A DNA stretch of 64,000 nt from Kribbella antibiotica (GCF_004349055.1 NZ_SMKX01000030.1:1-64000); one strand, 5' to 3'. Counted from the first letter of the stretch, positions 51,804 to 61,984 are shown. Notes: generated by a model from the sequence alone, not told the origin. Numbers and translations: made by a program.

Positions 51804-53690
51804 ATGTCGGGTATGGGTGGCGGGATGCCGATGGGCGCCGCGAACTGGCGGCGGATGGACTCGTCGGTCAAGGATCAGAAGCTGGCCAAGGGGACGCTGC
51901 GCCGGATTGCCGCGTTCGCGAAGCCCTACAAGGTGCAGATCACGCTGTTCCTGCTGCTGGTGATCGTGGCGGCGGTCCTCGTCATCGCGTCGCCGCTGCT
52001 GTTCAAGAAGATCGTGGACGACGGCATCATCAAGGGGAACGGCGGTCTGGTCACCGCGCTGGCCCTGGTGGTCGCCGGGCTGGCGGTCGTCGAGGCGGCG
52101 CTCGGGCTGATGCAGCGCTGGTTCTCGGCGCGGATCGGTGAGGGTCTGATCTTCGACCTGCGCACGAAGGTGTTCGCGCACGTCCAGCAGATGCCGGTCG
52201 CGTTCTTCACCCGCACGCAGACCGGCGCGCTCGTCTCCCGGCTCAACAACGACGTGATCGGCGCGCAGCAAGCCTTCACCTCGACGCTGTCCGGCGTGGT
52301 CTCGAACGTGATCAGCCTGATCCTCGTCGTCGGCGCGATGCTCGTGCTGAGCTGGCAGTTGACCCTGGTCGCGATCCTGATGCTGCCGATCTTCCTGATT
52401 CCGGCCCGCATCCTCGGCCGCCGGCTCGCCTCGATGACGCGCGAGCAAATGAATCTGAACGCCGGGATGTCGACGTCGATGACCGAGCGGTTCAGCGTCG
52501 GTGGCGCGCTCCTGGTGACGCTGTTCGGCCAGCCCGCGATCGAGAACCGCGATTTCGGCGAGCGCGCCGGTGAGGTGCGCGACCTGGGCATCCGGATCGC
52601 GATGCTCGGCCGAGTCTTCTTCACCGCGCTGACGCTGGTCGCCGCGCTGGCAACAGCTCTCGTGTACGGCGTCGGTGGCAACCTCGCCGTACGTCAGACC
52701 CTGACCGTCGGGACGCTGCTCGCGTTGGTTGCGCTGCTCGGTCGTCTCTACGGCCCGTTGACCGCGCTCTCCAATGTCCGCGTCGATGTGATGACTGCGC
52801 TGGTGTCGTTCGAGCGTGTCTTCGAGGTGCTCGACCTGGAGCCGATGATTCGCAATGCGCCGGAGGCGACCGACCTGCCCAAGGATGCGGCGAGTGTCGA
52901 GTTCGACCATGTGGCGTTCGCGTATCCGACCGCCGAGCAGGTCTCGCTCGCGAGTCTCGAGTCGGTTGCCGTGCTGGACAAGCGCGTCTCCGCGCCAGTC
53001 CTCGAGGACGTGAACTTCGTCGTACAGCCTGGTCAGATGGTCGCGCTGGTCGGCCCGTCCGGTGCTGGCAAGACCACGATCACGAATCTGGTCGCCCGCC
53101 TGTACGACGTCAGTGGGGGAGCCGTCCGGATCGGAGGAGCCGACGTACGGGATGTGACGCTGCAGTCGCTGCACGACCGGATCGGATACGTCACGCAGGA
53201 CGCGCACATGTTCCACGACACGATCCGCGCGAACCTGAACTACGCCAAGCCCGATGCGACCGACGCGGAGATGATCGAGGCCTTGCGATCGGCGCAGGTC
53301 TGGGAGCTGGTGGAGTCGTTGCCGGACGGTCTGGACACCGTCGTCGGGGATCGCGGTCACCGGTTGTCCGGCGGTGAGCGGCAGCGGCTCGCGATTGCGC
53401 GGTTGTTGCTGAAGGCACCGCAGATCGTCGTACTGGATGAAGCCACGGCACACCTGGATTCAGAGTCCGAGGTGCACGTCCAGCGGGCGCTCGACACGGC
53501 GCTGGAGGGCCGGACGTCGCTGGTGATCGCGCACCGGTTGTCGACGGTCCGCAACGCCGACCTGATCCTGGTCGTTGACCACGGCAACATCGTCGAACGC
53601 GGGACACACGAACAGCTCCTCGCGCGCAATGGCGAGTACGCCGATCTCTATCACACCCAGTTCGCAGAGACCGCGCTACCGTTGACCTGA
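51804..53690 (+). CDS. ABC transporter with fused membrane and ATPase domains (MsbA/LmrA type)
   Basis: About 628 residues: six membrane helices from ~40 to 330, then an ATPase domain with Walker A GPSGAGKTT, Q-loop YVTQDAHMFHDT, signature LSGGERQR, Walker B IVVLDEATAHLDS and H-loop IAHRLSTV. The half-transporter would act as a dimer to export lipids or drugs. A Gly/Met-rich N-terminus (MSGMGGGMPMGAANWRRMD) is common in actinobacterial members. The ATG at 51804 follows GAGGTCAGTGG. It is divergent from the ArsR operon. Confidence 0.95.
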   Translation: MSGMGGGMPMGAANWRRMDSSVKDQKLAKGTLRRIAAFAKPYKVQITLFLLLVIVAAVLVIASPLLFKKIVDDGIIKGNGGLVTALALVVAGLAVVEAALGLMQRWFSARIGEGLIFDLRTKVFAHVQQMPVAFFTRTQTGALVSRLNNDVIGAQQAFTSTLSGVVSNVISLILVVGAMLVLSWQLTLVAILMLPIFLIPARILGRRLASMTREQMNLNAGMSTSMTERFSVGGALLVTLFGQPAIENRDFGERAGEVRDLGIRIAMLGRVFFTALTLVAALATALVYGVGGNLAVRQTLTVGTLLALVALLGRLYGPLTALSNVRVDVMTALVSFERVFEVLDLEPMIRNAPEATDLPKDAASVEFDHVAFAYPTAEQVSLASLESVAVLDKRVSAPVLEDVNFVVQPGQMVALVGPSGAGKTTITNLVARLYDVSGGAVRIGGADVRDVTLQSLHDRIGYVTQDAHMFHDTIRANLNYAKPDATDAEMIEALRSAQVWELVESLPDGLDTVVGDRGHRLSGGERQRLAIARLLLKAPQIVVLDEATAHLDSESEVHVQRALDTALEGRTSLVIAHRLSTVRNADLILVVDHGNIVERGTHEQLLARNGEYADLYHTQFAETALPLT

Positions 53691-53709
53691 GCCGAGTGGA
53701 GGGATGCGG

Positions 53710-53886
53710 ATGATCAAGCTGGCGCTGGTCCTCCTCGCCGGGTACGCGGGCTACAAGGTCGCCTACCACTCCGAAGACGGCCAGCACTACGGCAAGGTCG
53801 GCGACCGCGTCCTGCGGACGTCGTTGTCACTGCTGATCGGTGCGCTGGCCGCGGGCATCACCTACGTGGCCCTGTTAAACCGCTAG
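53710..53886 (+). CDS. Small membrane protein
   Basis: A 58-residue protein with two membrane helices (LALVLLAGYAGYKVAY and LSLLIGALAAGITYVALL) separated by a polar loop SEDGQHYGKVGDRVLRT. GGAGGG lies about 7 nt before the ATG at 53710. It lies 19 bp after the ABC exporter and may be cotranscribed. Its stop overlaps the end of the convergent gene. Function unknown. Confidence 0.7.
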   Translation: MIKLALVLLAGYAGYKVAYHSEDGQHYGKVGDRVLRTSLSLLIGALAAGITYVALLNR

Positions 53887-54374
53887 GACTGCGGCTCCTG
53901 CTCCAGCAGATGCAGGACCGGGACTTTCAGGTGCCGGCGGGCCGAGTTCGTCCAGTCCAGGTGGAAGAACTCCGCAACAACATGTGGCCGGGTCAGGATC
54001 ACGACCTCCTGGCCTGTCGATGCCTCCACAGTTGCAATAAGCGCGTCGATCGGCCGGTCGTGGGTGATCCCGCCCTCAGCGGTCTGCCCGAGATCACGCA
54101 GCCGCTGCACGCTCCGGCCGCTGCACCCCTTGGCCTCGCTGTCGATCGCCTTCTGCGCCTCGGCCAGATCCTGCCGCTGCGTGGCAAGCCCCGGGCCGTA
54201 GAGATCAGCCGTGCCGAGCGCGCTGATCGAGGCCTCCACGCCGGCCTCGGCGTTGTGGCACGGCACCAGCACGTGGTACTTCACCTCATCAGGCATGTCC
54301 TCGTGCAGCTCAACCACACGCTTCGCGTCCGGCTCCGACAGTTCCTGTTCCACGAGCAGTACGACGTCGTACAT
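53883..54374 (-). CDS. Hypothetical alpha/beta protein, UspA-like pattern
   Basis: A 163-residue protein. I do not recognise a named family with certainty. The N-terminus MYDVVLLVEQELSEP, the middle VKYHVLVPCHNAEAG and the C-terminus TGQEVVILTRPHVVAEFFHLDWTNSARRHLKVPVLHLL look like the strand-helix order of universal stress proteins. A glycine-rich ATP loop is not evident. The ATG at 54374 is preceded by GGAGG. It is convergent with the small membrane protein gene. Confidence 0.7.
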   Translation of the reverse strand: MYDVVLLVEQELSEPDAKRVVELHEDMPDEVKYHVLVPCHNAEAGVEASISALGTADLYGPGLATQRQDLAEAQKAIDSEAKGCSGRSVQRLRDLGQTAEGGITHDRPIDALIATVEASTGQEVVILTRPHVVAEFFHLDWTNSARRHLKVPVLHLLEQEPQS

Positions 54375-54555
54375 GGCGCACCTCCAGGTCACGTAGACCC
54401 ATAGTGCCCCCGTCGTGCGTCCACATGCTCAACTGGATCGTTCCAGTCACCTGATCTTGACCAAGGCTCCGAGACGCCAGCCATCCCTTTGAGCACCGAT
54501 CAGTCATCAGACGCCCCTCGAAACGACTGAACCGTGCTCAAGGCTTGTGCCGGGG

Positions 54556-55314
54556 TCAGGGGTGGGTGAGTGCTTTGCGGCGGCCGTAGGTGCGGAGGGC
54601 TCGGAGGAGGTCGATCTCGCGGAATGCCGGCCAGTACAGGTCGCAGAACTCGATGTCGGAGTGTGTTGCTTGCCAGAGCAGGAAGTCGGACATGCGCAGC
54701 TCGCCGCTGGTGCGGATCACCAGGTCGGCGTCGGGGAGGCCGGGTACGTAGAGGTGCCGGGTGATGTCGTCCTCGGTTAGCTCTGCGGCAACGTCGGTGA
54801 GGTCGCGGCCGGAAGCCGCTGCCTCGTCCAGTACGCCGCGTAATGCGTCGACCACCTCGAGCCGACCGCTGTAACCAATCGCAATGGTCAGGTCGCCGGC
54901 GTTCACTCGGTCGCGGGTCGCCTCGACGGCTTCCTTGAGCGCGCGGGCGGTTGAGTCGGGGAGAAGATCCAGCTGCCCGGCGACATGCAGTCGCCAGCGG
55001 TGGTCGCGCCGTACGTGGTCGGCAATGACGGTCTCGGCCAGCTGCATGAGGTAGTCGACTTCGGCGGAGTCGCGTCGGCTGATGTTGTCTGCTGAGGCGA
55101 CCCAGGCGGTGACGCAGGTGATGCCCGCGCCGGCGCACCACGTGAGGAACTGCTCGAGGTGCTGGGCGCCGAAACGATGACCCAGCCGTACGTCGCTCAG
55201 TCCGGCCTGGCGTGCCCAGCGGCGGTTGCCGTCCATGACGATCGCGACGTGCTTCGGCTGGGGGAGTTTTGCGACTTGGCGGCGCAGCGAGCGCTTGTAG
55301 AGTCCGTAGATCAT
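54556..55314 (-). CDS. uppS: Isoprenyl transferase (cis-prenyltransferase)
   Basis: A 252-residue cis-prenyltransferase, synthesising polyprenyl diphosphate from FPP/GPP and IPP for cell-wall lipid carriers. Diagnostic motifs are HVAIVMDGNRRWAR with the catalytic Asp, LGHRFGAQHLEQFL, AIGYSGRLEVVDAL, LVIRTSGELRMSDFLLWQ and FCDLYWPAFREIDL. The ATG at 55314 overlaps the ligase stop (TGATG), so coupling is likely. An upstream open frame to 55890 is a shadow. Confidence 0.96.
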   Translation of the reverse strand: MIYGLYKRSLRRQVAKLPQPKHVAIVMDGNRRWARQAGLSDVRLGHRFGAQHLEQFLTWCAGAGITCVTAWVASADNISRRDSAEVDYLMQLAETVIADHVRRDHRWRLHVAGQLDLLPDSTARALKEAVEATRDRVNAGDLTIAIGYSGRLEVVDALRGVLDEAAASGRDLTDVAAELTEDDITRHLYVPGLPDADLVIRTSGELRMSDFLLWQATHSDIEFCDLYWPAFREIDLLRALRTYGRRKALTHP

Positions 55315-56390
55315 CAGCTGGTCGCACTCGTCAGTACGTCGGCCAGGTCGAACTTGACCGGCTCTTCGAGCTGCTCGTAGTTGCACGACTCGGGCGTGCG
55401 GTCCGGGCGCCACCGCACGAACTGAGCCGTGTGGCGGAAGCGGACGCCTTCCATGTGGTCGTAGCGGACCTCGACAACACGCTCGGGGCGCAATGGAGTG
55501 AACGACAGATCCTTGCCGGCCTGCCAGCGACTGCCTTCGGCGTTGCGCGGCGTACGGGTTCCTTCTTCTTGTTTGGCCCACGCCCACGGGTGGTCGTCGA
55601 ACGTGGTGACCAGCTCCTGCATCTCCTCGAACAGCTCCATACGCCGCTCCATCGGAAACGCGCCGATCACGCCTACGCTCGCGAGCGTGCCTTCGGAGTT
55701 GTAGAGGCCGAGCAGTAGCGAACCGATTCGGTCGGGGCCACTCTTGTGCAGCCGGTAGCCGGCGACCACGCAGTCCGCCGTACGCTCCGGCTTCACCTTG
55801 AACATGGTGCGCTTGTCCGGCAGGTAGAGCCCGTCGAGCGGCTTCGCGATCAGCCCGTCCAGCCCCGCGCCCTCGAACTGCTCGAACCACTGCCCAGCGG
55901 TGTCGTGGTCGGTCGTGGCCGGCGTGATGTGGATCGGCGGCTTCGCTTCCGCGAGCGCTCCCAGCAACGCCGTACGACGCTCTGCGAACGGCCGCTCGGT
56001 GAAGTCCTCATCACCCAGCGCCAGCAGGTCGAACGCGACGAACCGCGCCGGCGTCTTCTCCGACAGCATGTTCACCCGGCTCGCGGCCGGGTGGATCCGC
56101 TGCTGCAACGCCTCGAAGTCGAGCCGATCACCCGACTCGCCAATCACGATGATCTCCCCGTCGATCGCGCAGCGCTCGGGCAGATTCGCCTTGAGCGCCT
56201 CGACGAGCTCCGGGAAGTACCGGGTCATCGGCTTCTCGTTCCGGCTCCCGATCTCCACCTCGTCACCGTCGCGGAAGATGATCGAGCGAAATCCGTCCCA
56301 CTTCGGCTCGTAGCTCAGCTCGCCGCGGGGAATCCCCTTCACGGGCTTCGCAAGCATCGGCTTCACCGGCGGGTTCACTGGCAGGTCCAT
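55314..56390 (-). CDS. ligC: ATP-dependent DNA ligase, LigC type
   Basis: A 358-residue stand-alone ATP-dependent ligase without polymerase or nuclease domains, the length I recall for mycobacterial LigC. The nucleotidyl-transfer lysine lies in YEPKWDGFRSII (motif I), with IDGEIIV (motif III), FVAFDLLAL (IIIa), DGLIAKPLDG (IV) and FKVKPERTADCVV (V). The MDLPVNPPVKPMLAKP start at 56390 is family-typical; an in-frame ATG at 56411 is open. It probably serves repair, and a link to NHEJ is not shown here since no Ku gene is nearby. Confidence 0.93.
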   Translation of the reverse strand: MDLPVNPPVKPMLAKPVKGIPRGELSYEPKWDGFRSIIFRDGDEVEIGSRNEKPMTRYFPELVEALKANLPERCAIDGEIIVIGESGDRLDFEALQQRIHPAASRVNMLSEKTPARFVAFDLLALGDEDFTERPFAERRTALLGALAEAKPPIHITPATTDHDTAGQWFEQFEGAGLDGLIAKPLDGLYLPDKRTMFKVKPERTADCVVAGYRLHKSGPDRIGSLLLGLYNSEGTLASVGVIGAFPMERRMELFEEMQELVTTFDDHPWAWAKQEEGTRTPRNAEGSRWQAGKDLSFTPLRPERVVEVRYDHMEGVRFRHTAQFVRWRPDRTPESCNYEQLEEPVKFDLADVLTSATS

Positions 56391-56528
56391 CCCGCCATTC
56401 TCACTCACCATCAACCGCACCGGACCGCACTGCGGCCTTCGAGTTGAAGGACGATCGGATGCAGTGCAAGTAGGGCACGGCCCGCGAGGTCTGTGGACAG
56501 TGGCCCGGAGTGGTCGGACAATGGTGCG

Positions 56529-57119
56529 ATGACCTCGGCCCCGCTGACCAGCACGCGTCCGTCGGACGCGGAGCGGGATCGTGCGCTCGCGATCTTGCGG
56601 GACGGTGCTGGGTCGGGCCGGTTGTCGCACGACACGTTCATTCGGCGGATGAATTTTGTGCTGGGTGCGCAGAGCCGGGGTGAGTTGGCCTCGGTCGTCG
56701 AGGATCTGCCGCGTCAGGAACCGAGGCTGAAGGCGTTCGCCCGTCAAGTGAGGGCTCGGACGAAGCGGCTCGAGGTGTGGCGGCGGCTTGAGGACGTCCT
56801 GGGGATTCCGCTGGCTCCGCGCGAGTTGCCCGTCGTACCGGTGCAGAGTTTGGCGCTGCCGCCGGCTGGTTCGCCGACTGTGCGGGTCGGCCGCGGCGAC
56901 GGCGCAACGCTGAGGCTCGCCGATATTTCGGTGTCGCGGTGCCACGCTGAGCTTCGCCACGTCGGGGACGGCTGGATGGTGCGCGATCTCGGCTCGATGA
57001 ACGGCACCGAACACAACGGGCGCCGAATCACCACGCCCGTGAGGGTCCGGCCGGGTGATCAGCTCAGCTTCGGCGCGGTGGCTTTCATTCTGACGTGGAG
57101 CGACGAAGCCGGCGCCTGA
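56529..57119 (+). CDS. DUF1707 and FHA domain protein
   Basis: A 196-residue protein. The N-terminus ([31 protein letters not shown]) is the SHOCT-like DUF1707 domain, followed by a basic linker. The C-terminal FHA domain has the phosphothreonine-binding residues RVGRGDG, SRCHAEL and [12 protein letters not shown]. It probably reads Ser/Thr-kinase phosphorylation. The ATG at 56529 is the first with sensible context. It is divergent from ligC and 2 nt from the next gene. Confidence 0.92.
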   Translation: MTSAPLTSTRPSDAERDRALAILRDGAGSGRLSHDTFIRRMNFVLGAQSRGELASVVEDLPRQEPRLKAFARQVRARTKRLEVWRRLEDVLGIPLAPRELPVVPVQSLALPPAGSPTVRVGRGDGATLRLADISVSRCHAELRHVGDGWMVRDLGSMNGTEHNGRRITTPVRVRPGDQLSFGAVAFILTWSDEAGA

Positions 57120-57121
57120 AC

Positions 57122-57451
57122 GTGCTGCGCTCAGTGGGCCTGTTCGTGCTGGCCGCTATCGCTGAGATCGGCGGTGCCTGGCTGATCTGGCAGGGCTGGC
57201 GCGAGCACCGGGGATTGTGGTGGATCGCCGGGGGAGTGATTGCCCTCGGCGCCTATGGCTTCGTGGCGACCTTCCAGCCCGATCCGAACTTCGGACGGAT
57301 CCTCGCGGCGTACGGCGGAGTGTTCGTGGCGGGGTCGTTGGCCTGGGGCATGCTGGTCGACAAGTTCCGGCCCGACCGGTGGGACCTGATCGGTGCGGCG
57401 ATCTGTCTGGTGGGTGTCGTTGTCATCATGTACGCGCCACGGAGTAGTTAG
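57122..57451 (+). CDS. YnfA-family (UPF0060) membrane protein
   Basis: A 109-residue protein, the usual length for YnfA, with four membrane helices ([60 protein letters not shown] and [18 protein letters not shown]). The helix 1-2 sequence and [11 protein letters not shown] are conserved in the family. Function is not established; SMR-like transport has been proposed. The GTG at 57122 follows 2 nt after the FHA gene, and its stop overlaps the convergent LysR gene's stop. Confidence 0.9.
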   Translation: MLRSVGLFVLAAIAEIGGAWLIWQGWREHRGLWWIAGGVIALGAYGFVATFQPDPNFGRILAAYGGVFVAGSLAWGMLVDKFRPDRWDLIGAAICLVGVVVIMYAPRSS

Positions 57452-58425
57452 CCCGGGTCGATGACGGTGGGATGCGCCTCGGGGCGGCCTTCCCACCACG
57501 AGCGGGCGGACGCGTTGGCGGCGATGGTTTCGCGGTAGGTGTCGACGAAGGCCTGGTGGATCGCGTTGACCGTTTCCTGGCTGACGTTGTCGTGGCGCCA
57601 GCGGAGGGTGCGGCGCCAGCGCAGGGGGTGGCCGGCCAGTGGCTTCACGACGGTGCGGGGGAGTTCGCGCACGGTGGGAGCACACAGGCAGATGCCGCGG
57701 CCGGCGCCGATCAGCTGCTCGATCTCGGTTGTGTCGAGGTTGCCGTAGCGGAATTGCGGGGTGAAGCCGGCGTCCTCGCAGACGTCCCGGAGGTAGGCGA
57801 GCTCGCCATCTTCCTTACCGGCCGGTGGGCAGATCCAGACATCGTCGGCCAGCTCGACGAGCTTGACCTCGTCGGCGCCGGCCAGCGGGTGGTCGGCGGG
57901 GATCGCGATCGAGAACGGTTCCGGGAAGACCATCGTCTGCTCCCGGACGCCCGCCGGGCAGGGCGGCGCGTAGGCGTCCTCGGCTCGCCCGATCATCGCG
58001 ATATCGAGGATGTCGGCGGCCAGCAGTTCGGTGAGGACGGCGCTCGACGAGTCCACCTGAGTGGTGATCTCACGACCGGAGAGCGCTCCCTCGAGCCGCG
58101 CCAGCCAGGCACCGAACATCACTGTGCGCGACGAACCGAGCCGCAGGGTTCCGGATCCAGAGGTATAACGCCGGCTCGATCCGATCAGCTCGTCCATGTC
58201 GGCGAGCATCGCCCGCGACCGCGACAGCACATGTTTACCCAGCGGAGTCGGTACGACGCCCGTCGTACCGCGCGCGAACAGTGAGCCGCCGACCGCCTCC
58301 TCGATGCGGTGCAGCTGGGCGGTGAGCGACGGTTGAGAGACGCCGAGCGCCGCCGCGGCCTTGGAAACGCTGCCAGTGTCCGCGAGCCGGCACACCACGC
58401 GGAGATGGCGGATTTCTAGCTCCAT
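57448..58425 (-). CDS. LysR-family transcriptional regulator
   Basis: About 325 residues. The N-terminal wHTH ([47 protein letters not shown]) is typical of LysR regulators, followed by a LysR substrate-binding domain ([19 protein letters not shown]). The effector is unknown. The ATG at 58425 is chosen; an earlier start at 58479 is possible. It is divergent from the secreted protease gene, with 200 bp between, and may control it. This link is inferred only from position. Confidence 0.93.
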   Translation of the reverse strand: MELEIRHLRVVCRLADTGSVSKAAAALGVSQPSLTAQLHRIEEAVGGSLFARGTTGVVPTPLGKHVLSRSRAMLADMDELIGSSRRYTSGSGTLRLGSSRTVMFGAWLARLEGALSGREITTQVDSSSAVLTELLAADILDIAMIGRAEDAYAPPCPAGVREQTMVFPEPFSIAIPADHPLAGADEVKLVELADDVWICPPAGKEDGELAYLRDVCEDAGFTPQFRYGNLDTTEIEQLIGAGRGICLCAPTVRELPRTVVKPLAGHPLRWRRTLRWRHDNVSQETVNAIHQAFVDTYRETIAANASARSWWEGRPEAHPTVIDPG

Positions 58426-58625
58426 AGCGGGGAGGTTATGCCCTGCTGGGATACGACATCCATCACGTAGAGGTGTCAATGTCGACCAACAGAGGACGCC
58501 GGACGTTCACCTGCCCGCCCTGCCGGCGGCCGGCGTCCTCTTCATTCCGCCACCGGCCGGACCGGACTGCAGCCCCAGCGGCCGGTGGCGGGGTCCCCGC
58601 CCCCTTCTAGTGAGGACGTGTCCCA

Positions 58626-61600
58626 GTGAAACGCACTGCCCTGCGTACAGCGACAGTCGGAGGCGTGCTGAGTCTCGCGCTTCTGGCCACCGCTGTGATC
58701 ACCACCAAGCTCCCGTCGGCTGACGCCGGCGAGAGCGCTGCACCAAAGCCCGATCCGCGGGCTGCCGCGATCCGCACCGCCGACCGTCTGGTCGAAGGCC
58801 GGGCTGCCGAACTGAAGGCCGGACCTGGGGACCGGTTCATCCGACAGCAGGACATCACCACACCGTGGGGTCTGCAGTACGTCGCCTACCAGCGCACGTA
58901 CAACGACCTTGCCGTGATCGGCGGCGACTTCGTCGTCACGACCGACGCGGCCGGTAACGCGAAGGGCATCACCGTCGCGCAGAAACAACCGATCTCCGTC
59001 GACCGCACGCCGGAGGTGACGAAGGCAGCCGCCCAGAAGGCGGCCCGCAAGACGATCGAGAAGGCCGACACGGTTCCTGGTGAGCCGACGCTGGTCGTGT
59101 ACGCCGGTGGCGCCAAGCCGGTGCTCGCGTGGGAGGCCCGGGTCCAGGGCCGCGACCACGGTGAGGCAACCCGCCAGAAGGTGTACGTCGACGCCAAGAC
59201 CGGCAAGGTCGTACACACGATCGAGGAGAGCGCGGCCGGTACCGGGACCGGTATCTGGAACGGCTCGAACCTGACCATCGGTACGACGCAGTCCGGGTCG
59301 ACCTACTCGATGGTTGACCCGGCGCGGCCGTCGCTGCGCTGTGGCAACCAGTCGAACGGCACCACCTTCTCGGGCCCCGACGACACCTGGGGCAGCACCT
59401 CGAAGACCGACCGCGAGGCCGGCTGTGTCGACGTCATGAACACCGCCGCCGGCGAGTGGGATCTGCTGAAGAACTGGTACGGGCGCAACGGCCTGGACAA
59501 CCAGGGCAAGTGGGCCGACGCGCTCGTCGGTCTCGGCGACGTCAACGCCTACTGGGGTTCGCAGTACAACCCGGACGGTGTCGTCTTCGGCTACAACAAC
59601 GCGAACAACTGGATCACCGGCATCGACGTGGTCGCCCACGAGTACGGTCACGGGCTGGACGCGAACACCCCCGGCGGGATCTCCGGGCACCCGTCGCAGG
59701 AATCGGTCGCGGACATCTGGGGAGCGCTCACCGAGGCGTACCTGAACAACCCGAACGACGCGCCGGACTACGAGGTCGGCGAGAAGATCGATCTGCAGGG
59801 CCAAGGCCCGATCCGGTACATGTACCAGCCGTCGAAGGTCTCCGGGCACCCGGACTGCAACTCCAGCAGCCTGCCGAGCTCGGTGCACGCCGCGGCCGGT
59901 CCGATGAACCACTGGTTCTACTTGCTTGCCGAGGGCACCAATCCCGGCAACGGCAAGCCGACCAGCCCGACGTGTAACAACACGACGCTGACCGGGATCG
60001 GTATCGAGGACGCCGGCAAGATCTTCTACAACGCGATGTTGTCGAAGACGTCGAACATGTCCTACGGCAAGTGGCGCTCGGTCACGCTGAACGCTGCCAA
60101 GAACCTGGACAGCAGCTGCGCGTGGCACGGCAAGGTCAAGGCTGCTTGGGACGCCGTATCGGTCCCGTCGCAGTCCGGTGAGGCGACCTGCGCCCCGACC
60201 GGTAACGACTTCACCATGTCGGTCTCCCCGGCCAACGGTTCGGCGAAGCCCGGCGAGAGCGTTTCCGCGACCGTGAACACGGTCATCGGCAGTGGCTCGG
60301 CGCAGTCGGTCCAGTTGACCGCCACCGGTCTCCCGTCCGGCGCGACCGCGGCGTTCGACCCGGCCTCGATCCAGTCCGGCAACTCGTCGACGCTGAAGAT
60401 CACCACGACGTCGACCACGCCGGAAGGCGCGTACGACGTGAAGATCACCGGCGACGGTGCCAACGTCGACCGTACGGCGACGTACCGGCTGACCGTCGGC
60501 GGTTCCACCCCGCCCGCCGGCGTACCGAATATCGACGTCGAGAAGGTGAAGGCGCATCTGCAGGCGCTGCAGACGGCGGCGGACAACAACGGCGGCAACC
60601 GCCGGGCCGGGAGCGCGGGCTACACCGCGTCGGTCAGCTACATCGAAGGCAAGCTGCGCGACGCCGGCTACACGGTTGCCAAGCAGCGCTGCACGAACTG
60701 CCAGTACCCGTCGGACAACCTGATCGCCGACTTCCCGGGTGGGGACGCGAACCAGGTGATCATGCTGGGTGCGCACCTGGACAGCGTGAGCGCCGGTCCG
60801 GGCAGCAACGACAACGGTTCGGGCTCGGCCGCGATTCTCGAGGTCGCTCTCGCACTGGCACAGCAGAAGCCGACGCTGGCCAAGCACGTGCGGTTCGCTT
60901 GGTGGACCGATGAGGAGCAGGGCCTGAACGGCTCGAAGTTCTACGTCGCCCAGCTGCCGTCGGCCGACAAGTCGAAGATCAAGGCCTACCTGAACTTCGA
61001 CATGGTCGCGTCCACCAACGCGGGCTACTTCGTCAACAACATCACCACGGACACCGGCAAGGTACTGAAGGCGTTCTACGACGGGCTGAACCTGGCTCCG
61101 GAGGAGAACACCGAAGGTGCGGGACGTTCGGACGACGCGTCCTTCAAGAATGCCGGGATCCCGACCAGCGGTGTCGCCGCCGGGGCCAGTGCCCGCAAGA
61201 CAAGTGCGCAGGCACAGAAGTGGGGCGGCACCGCTGGATCGGGATACGACCCCTGCTACCACCAGGCGTGTGACAAGTACCCGTCGAACATCGCGGCGAC
61301 CGTACTCGACCGCAGCGCCGACGCGGCGGCGTACGGGCTCTGGAAGCTGGCTGTCGGCGACCAGCCGCCGGCCGGGAACGACTTCAGCCTGAGCCTCGAC
61401 CCGGCCAGTGGTTCGGTTGCCCCGGGCAACTCGGTGCAGACAACCGTGAAGACAGCCACCACGAGCGGTGACGCGCAGTCGGTGCAGTTGGCCGCGAGCG
61501 GACTGCCGACCGGGGTGACTGCGACGTTCTCGCCGACCAGCGTGACGTCGGGCTCGTCGTCGACGCTGACGGTAGCAGCGTCCGCGTCGACGGCGGCCGG

Positions 61601-61943
61601 TTCGTACGACATCGTGGTGAAGGGGACCGGAGCGGTCAGCCACGAGTCGACGTACCGGCTGACGGTGACCGGAACCCAGACCGGCACGGTGACAGTGGAG
61701 AACCCCGGCAGCCAGTTCGGGTTCGTCGGCTGGCAGGCCTTCCCGCTGCAGGTGCGCGGCACCTCCAGCGCCGGACTGCCGATCACCTACACCGCCACCG
61801 GTTTGCCGCCCGGCCTGACGATCAGCTCGTCGGGTTCGATCGCCGGGATGCCGTCCACGCGGGGCACCTACTCGGTGACCGTCACCGGTAAGGACTCCGG
61901 CGGCGCCACCGGCAAGGCGACCTTCGGCTACACCATCTACTAA
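58626..61943 (+). CDS. Secreted M4 thermolysin-like and M28 aminopeptidase fusion
   Basis: A 1105-residue protein. Signal peptide at 1-34; FTP/PepSY-type propeptide ~60-200; M4 peptidase ~215-520 with HEYGH at 338 and the Glu ligand in QESVADIW. An Ig-like segment lies at ~527-632 (NDFTMSVSPANGSAKPGES). An M28 aminopeptidase follows at ~640-912, with GAHLDSVSAG near 712, SNDNGSGSAA, WTDEEQGLNGS near 758, NFDMV and YHQACD, so all five zinc positions look intact. A second Ig-like segment (~918-1020) and a third He_PIG-like beta domain (~1025-1105) end the protein. It probably cuts proteins and trims peptides outside the cell. A terminator follows. Confidence 0.93.
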   Translation: MKRTALRTATVGGVLSLALLATAVITTKLPSADAGESAAPKPDPRAAAIRTADRLVEGRAAELKAGPGDRFIRQQDITTPWGLQYVAYQRTYNDLAVIGGDFVVTTDAAGNAKGITVAQKQPISVDRTPEVTKAAAQKAARKTIEKADTVPGEPTLVVYAGGAKPVLAWEARVQGRDHGEATRQKVYVDAKTGKVVHTIEESAAGTGTGIWNGSNLTIGTTQSGSTYSMVDPARPSLRCGNQSNGTTFSGPDDTWGSTSKTDREAGCVDVMNTAAGEWDLLKNWYGRNGLDNQGKWADALVGLGDVNAYWGSQYNPDGVVFGYNNANNWITGIDVVAHEYGHGLDANTPGGISGHPSQESVADIWGALTEAYLNNPNDAPDYEVGEKIDLQGQGPIRYMYQPSKVSGHPDCNSSSLPSSVHAAAGPMNHWFYLLAEGTNPGNGKPTSPTCNNTTLTGIGIEDAGKIFYNAMLSKTSNMSYGKWRSVTLNAAKNLDSSCAWHGKVKAAWDAVSVPSQSGEATCAPTGNDFTMSVSPANGSAKPGESVSATVNTVIGSGSAQSVQLTATGLPSGATAAFDPASIQSGNSSTLKITTTSTTPEGAYDVKITGDGANVDRTATYRLTVGGSTPPAGVPNIDVEKVKAHLQALQTAADNNGGNRRAGSAGYTASVSYIEGKLRDAGYTVAKQRCTNCQYPSDNLIADFPGGDANQVIMLGAHLDSVSAGPGSNDNGSGSAAILEVALALAQQKPTLAKHVRFAWWTDEEQGLNGSKFYVAQLPSADKSKIKAYLNFDMVASTNAGYFVNNITTDTGKVLKAFYDGLNLAPEENTEGAGRSDDASFKNAGIPTSGVAAGASARKTSAQAQKWGGTAGSGYDPCYHQACDKYPSNIAATVLDRSADAAAYGLWKLAVGDQPPAGNDFSLSLDPASGSVAPGNSVQTTVKTATTSGDAQSVQLAASGLPTGVTATFSPTSVTSGSSSTLTVAASASTAAGSYDIVVKGTGAVSHESTYRLTVTGTQTGTVTVENPGSQFGFVGWQAFPLQVRGTSSAGLPITYTATGLPPGLTISSSGSIAGMPSTRGTYSVTVTGKDSGGATGKATFGYTIY

Positions 61944-61952
61944 CCGAACGGG

Positions 61953-61984
61953 GCCACGGAGGAACCCACCAGGTCCTCCGTGGC
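61953..61984 (+). terminator. Terminator after the M4-M28 protease gene
   Basis: A perfect 11-bp stem GCCACGGAGGA / TCCTCCGTGGC with a 10-nt loop lies 9 nt after the protease stop. No T-tract follows. It is the first of two adjacent hairpins between convergent genes. Confidence 0.75.

Noticed and set aside
51240..53453. 737-residue minus-strand frame ending in the SRPBCC domain
   Set aside because: All of it upstream of 51665 is antisense to a complete ABC exporter; the SRPBCC domain has its own start at 51665.
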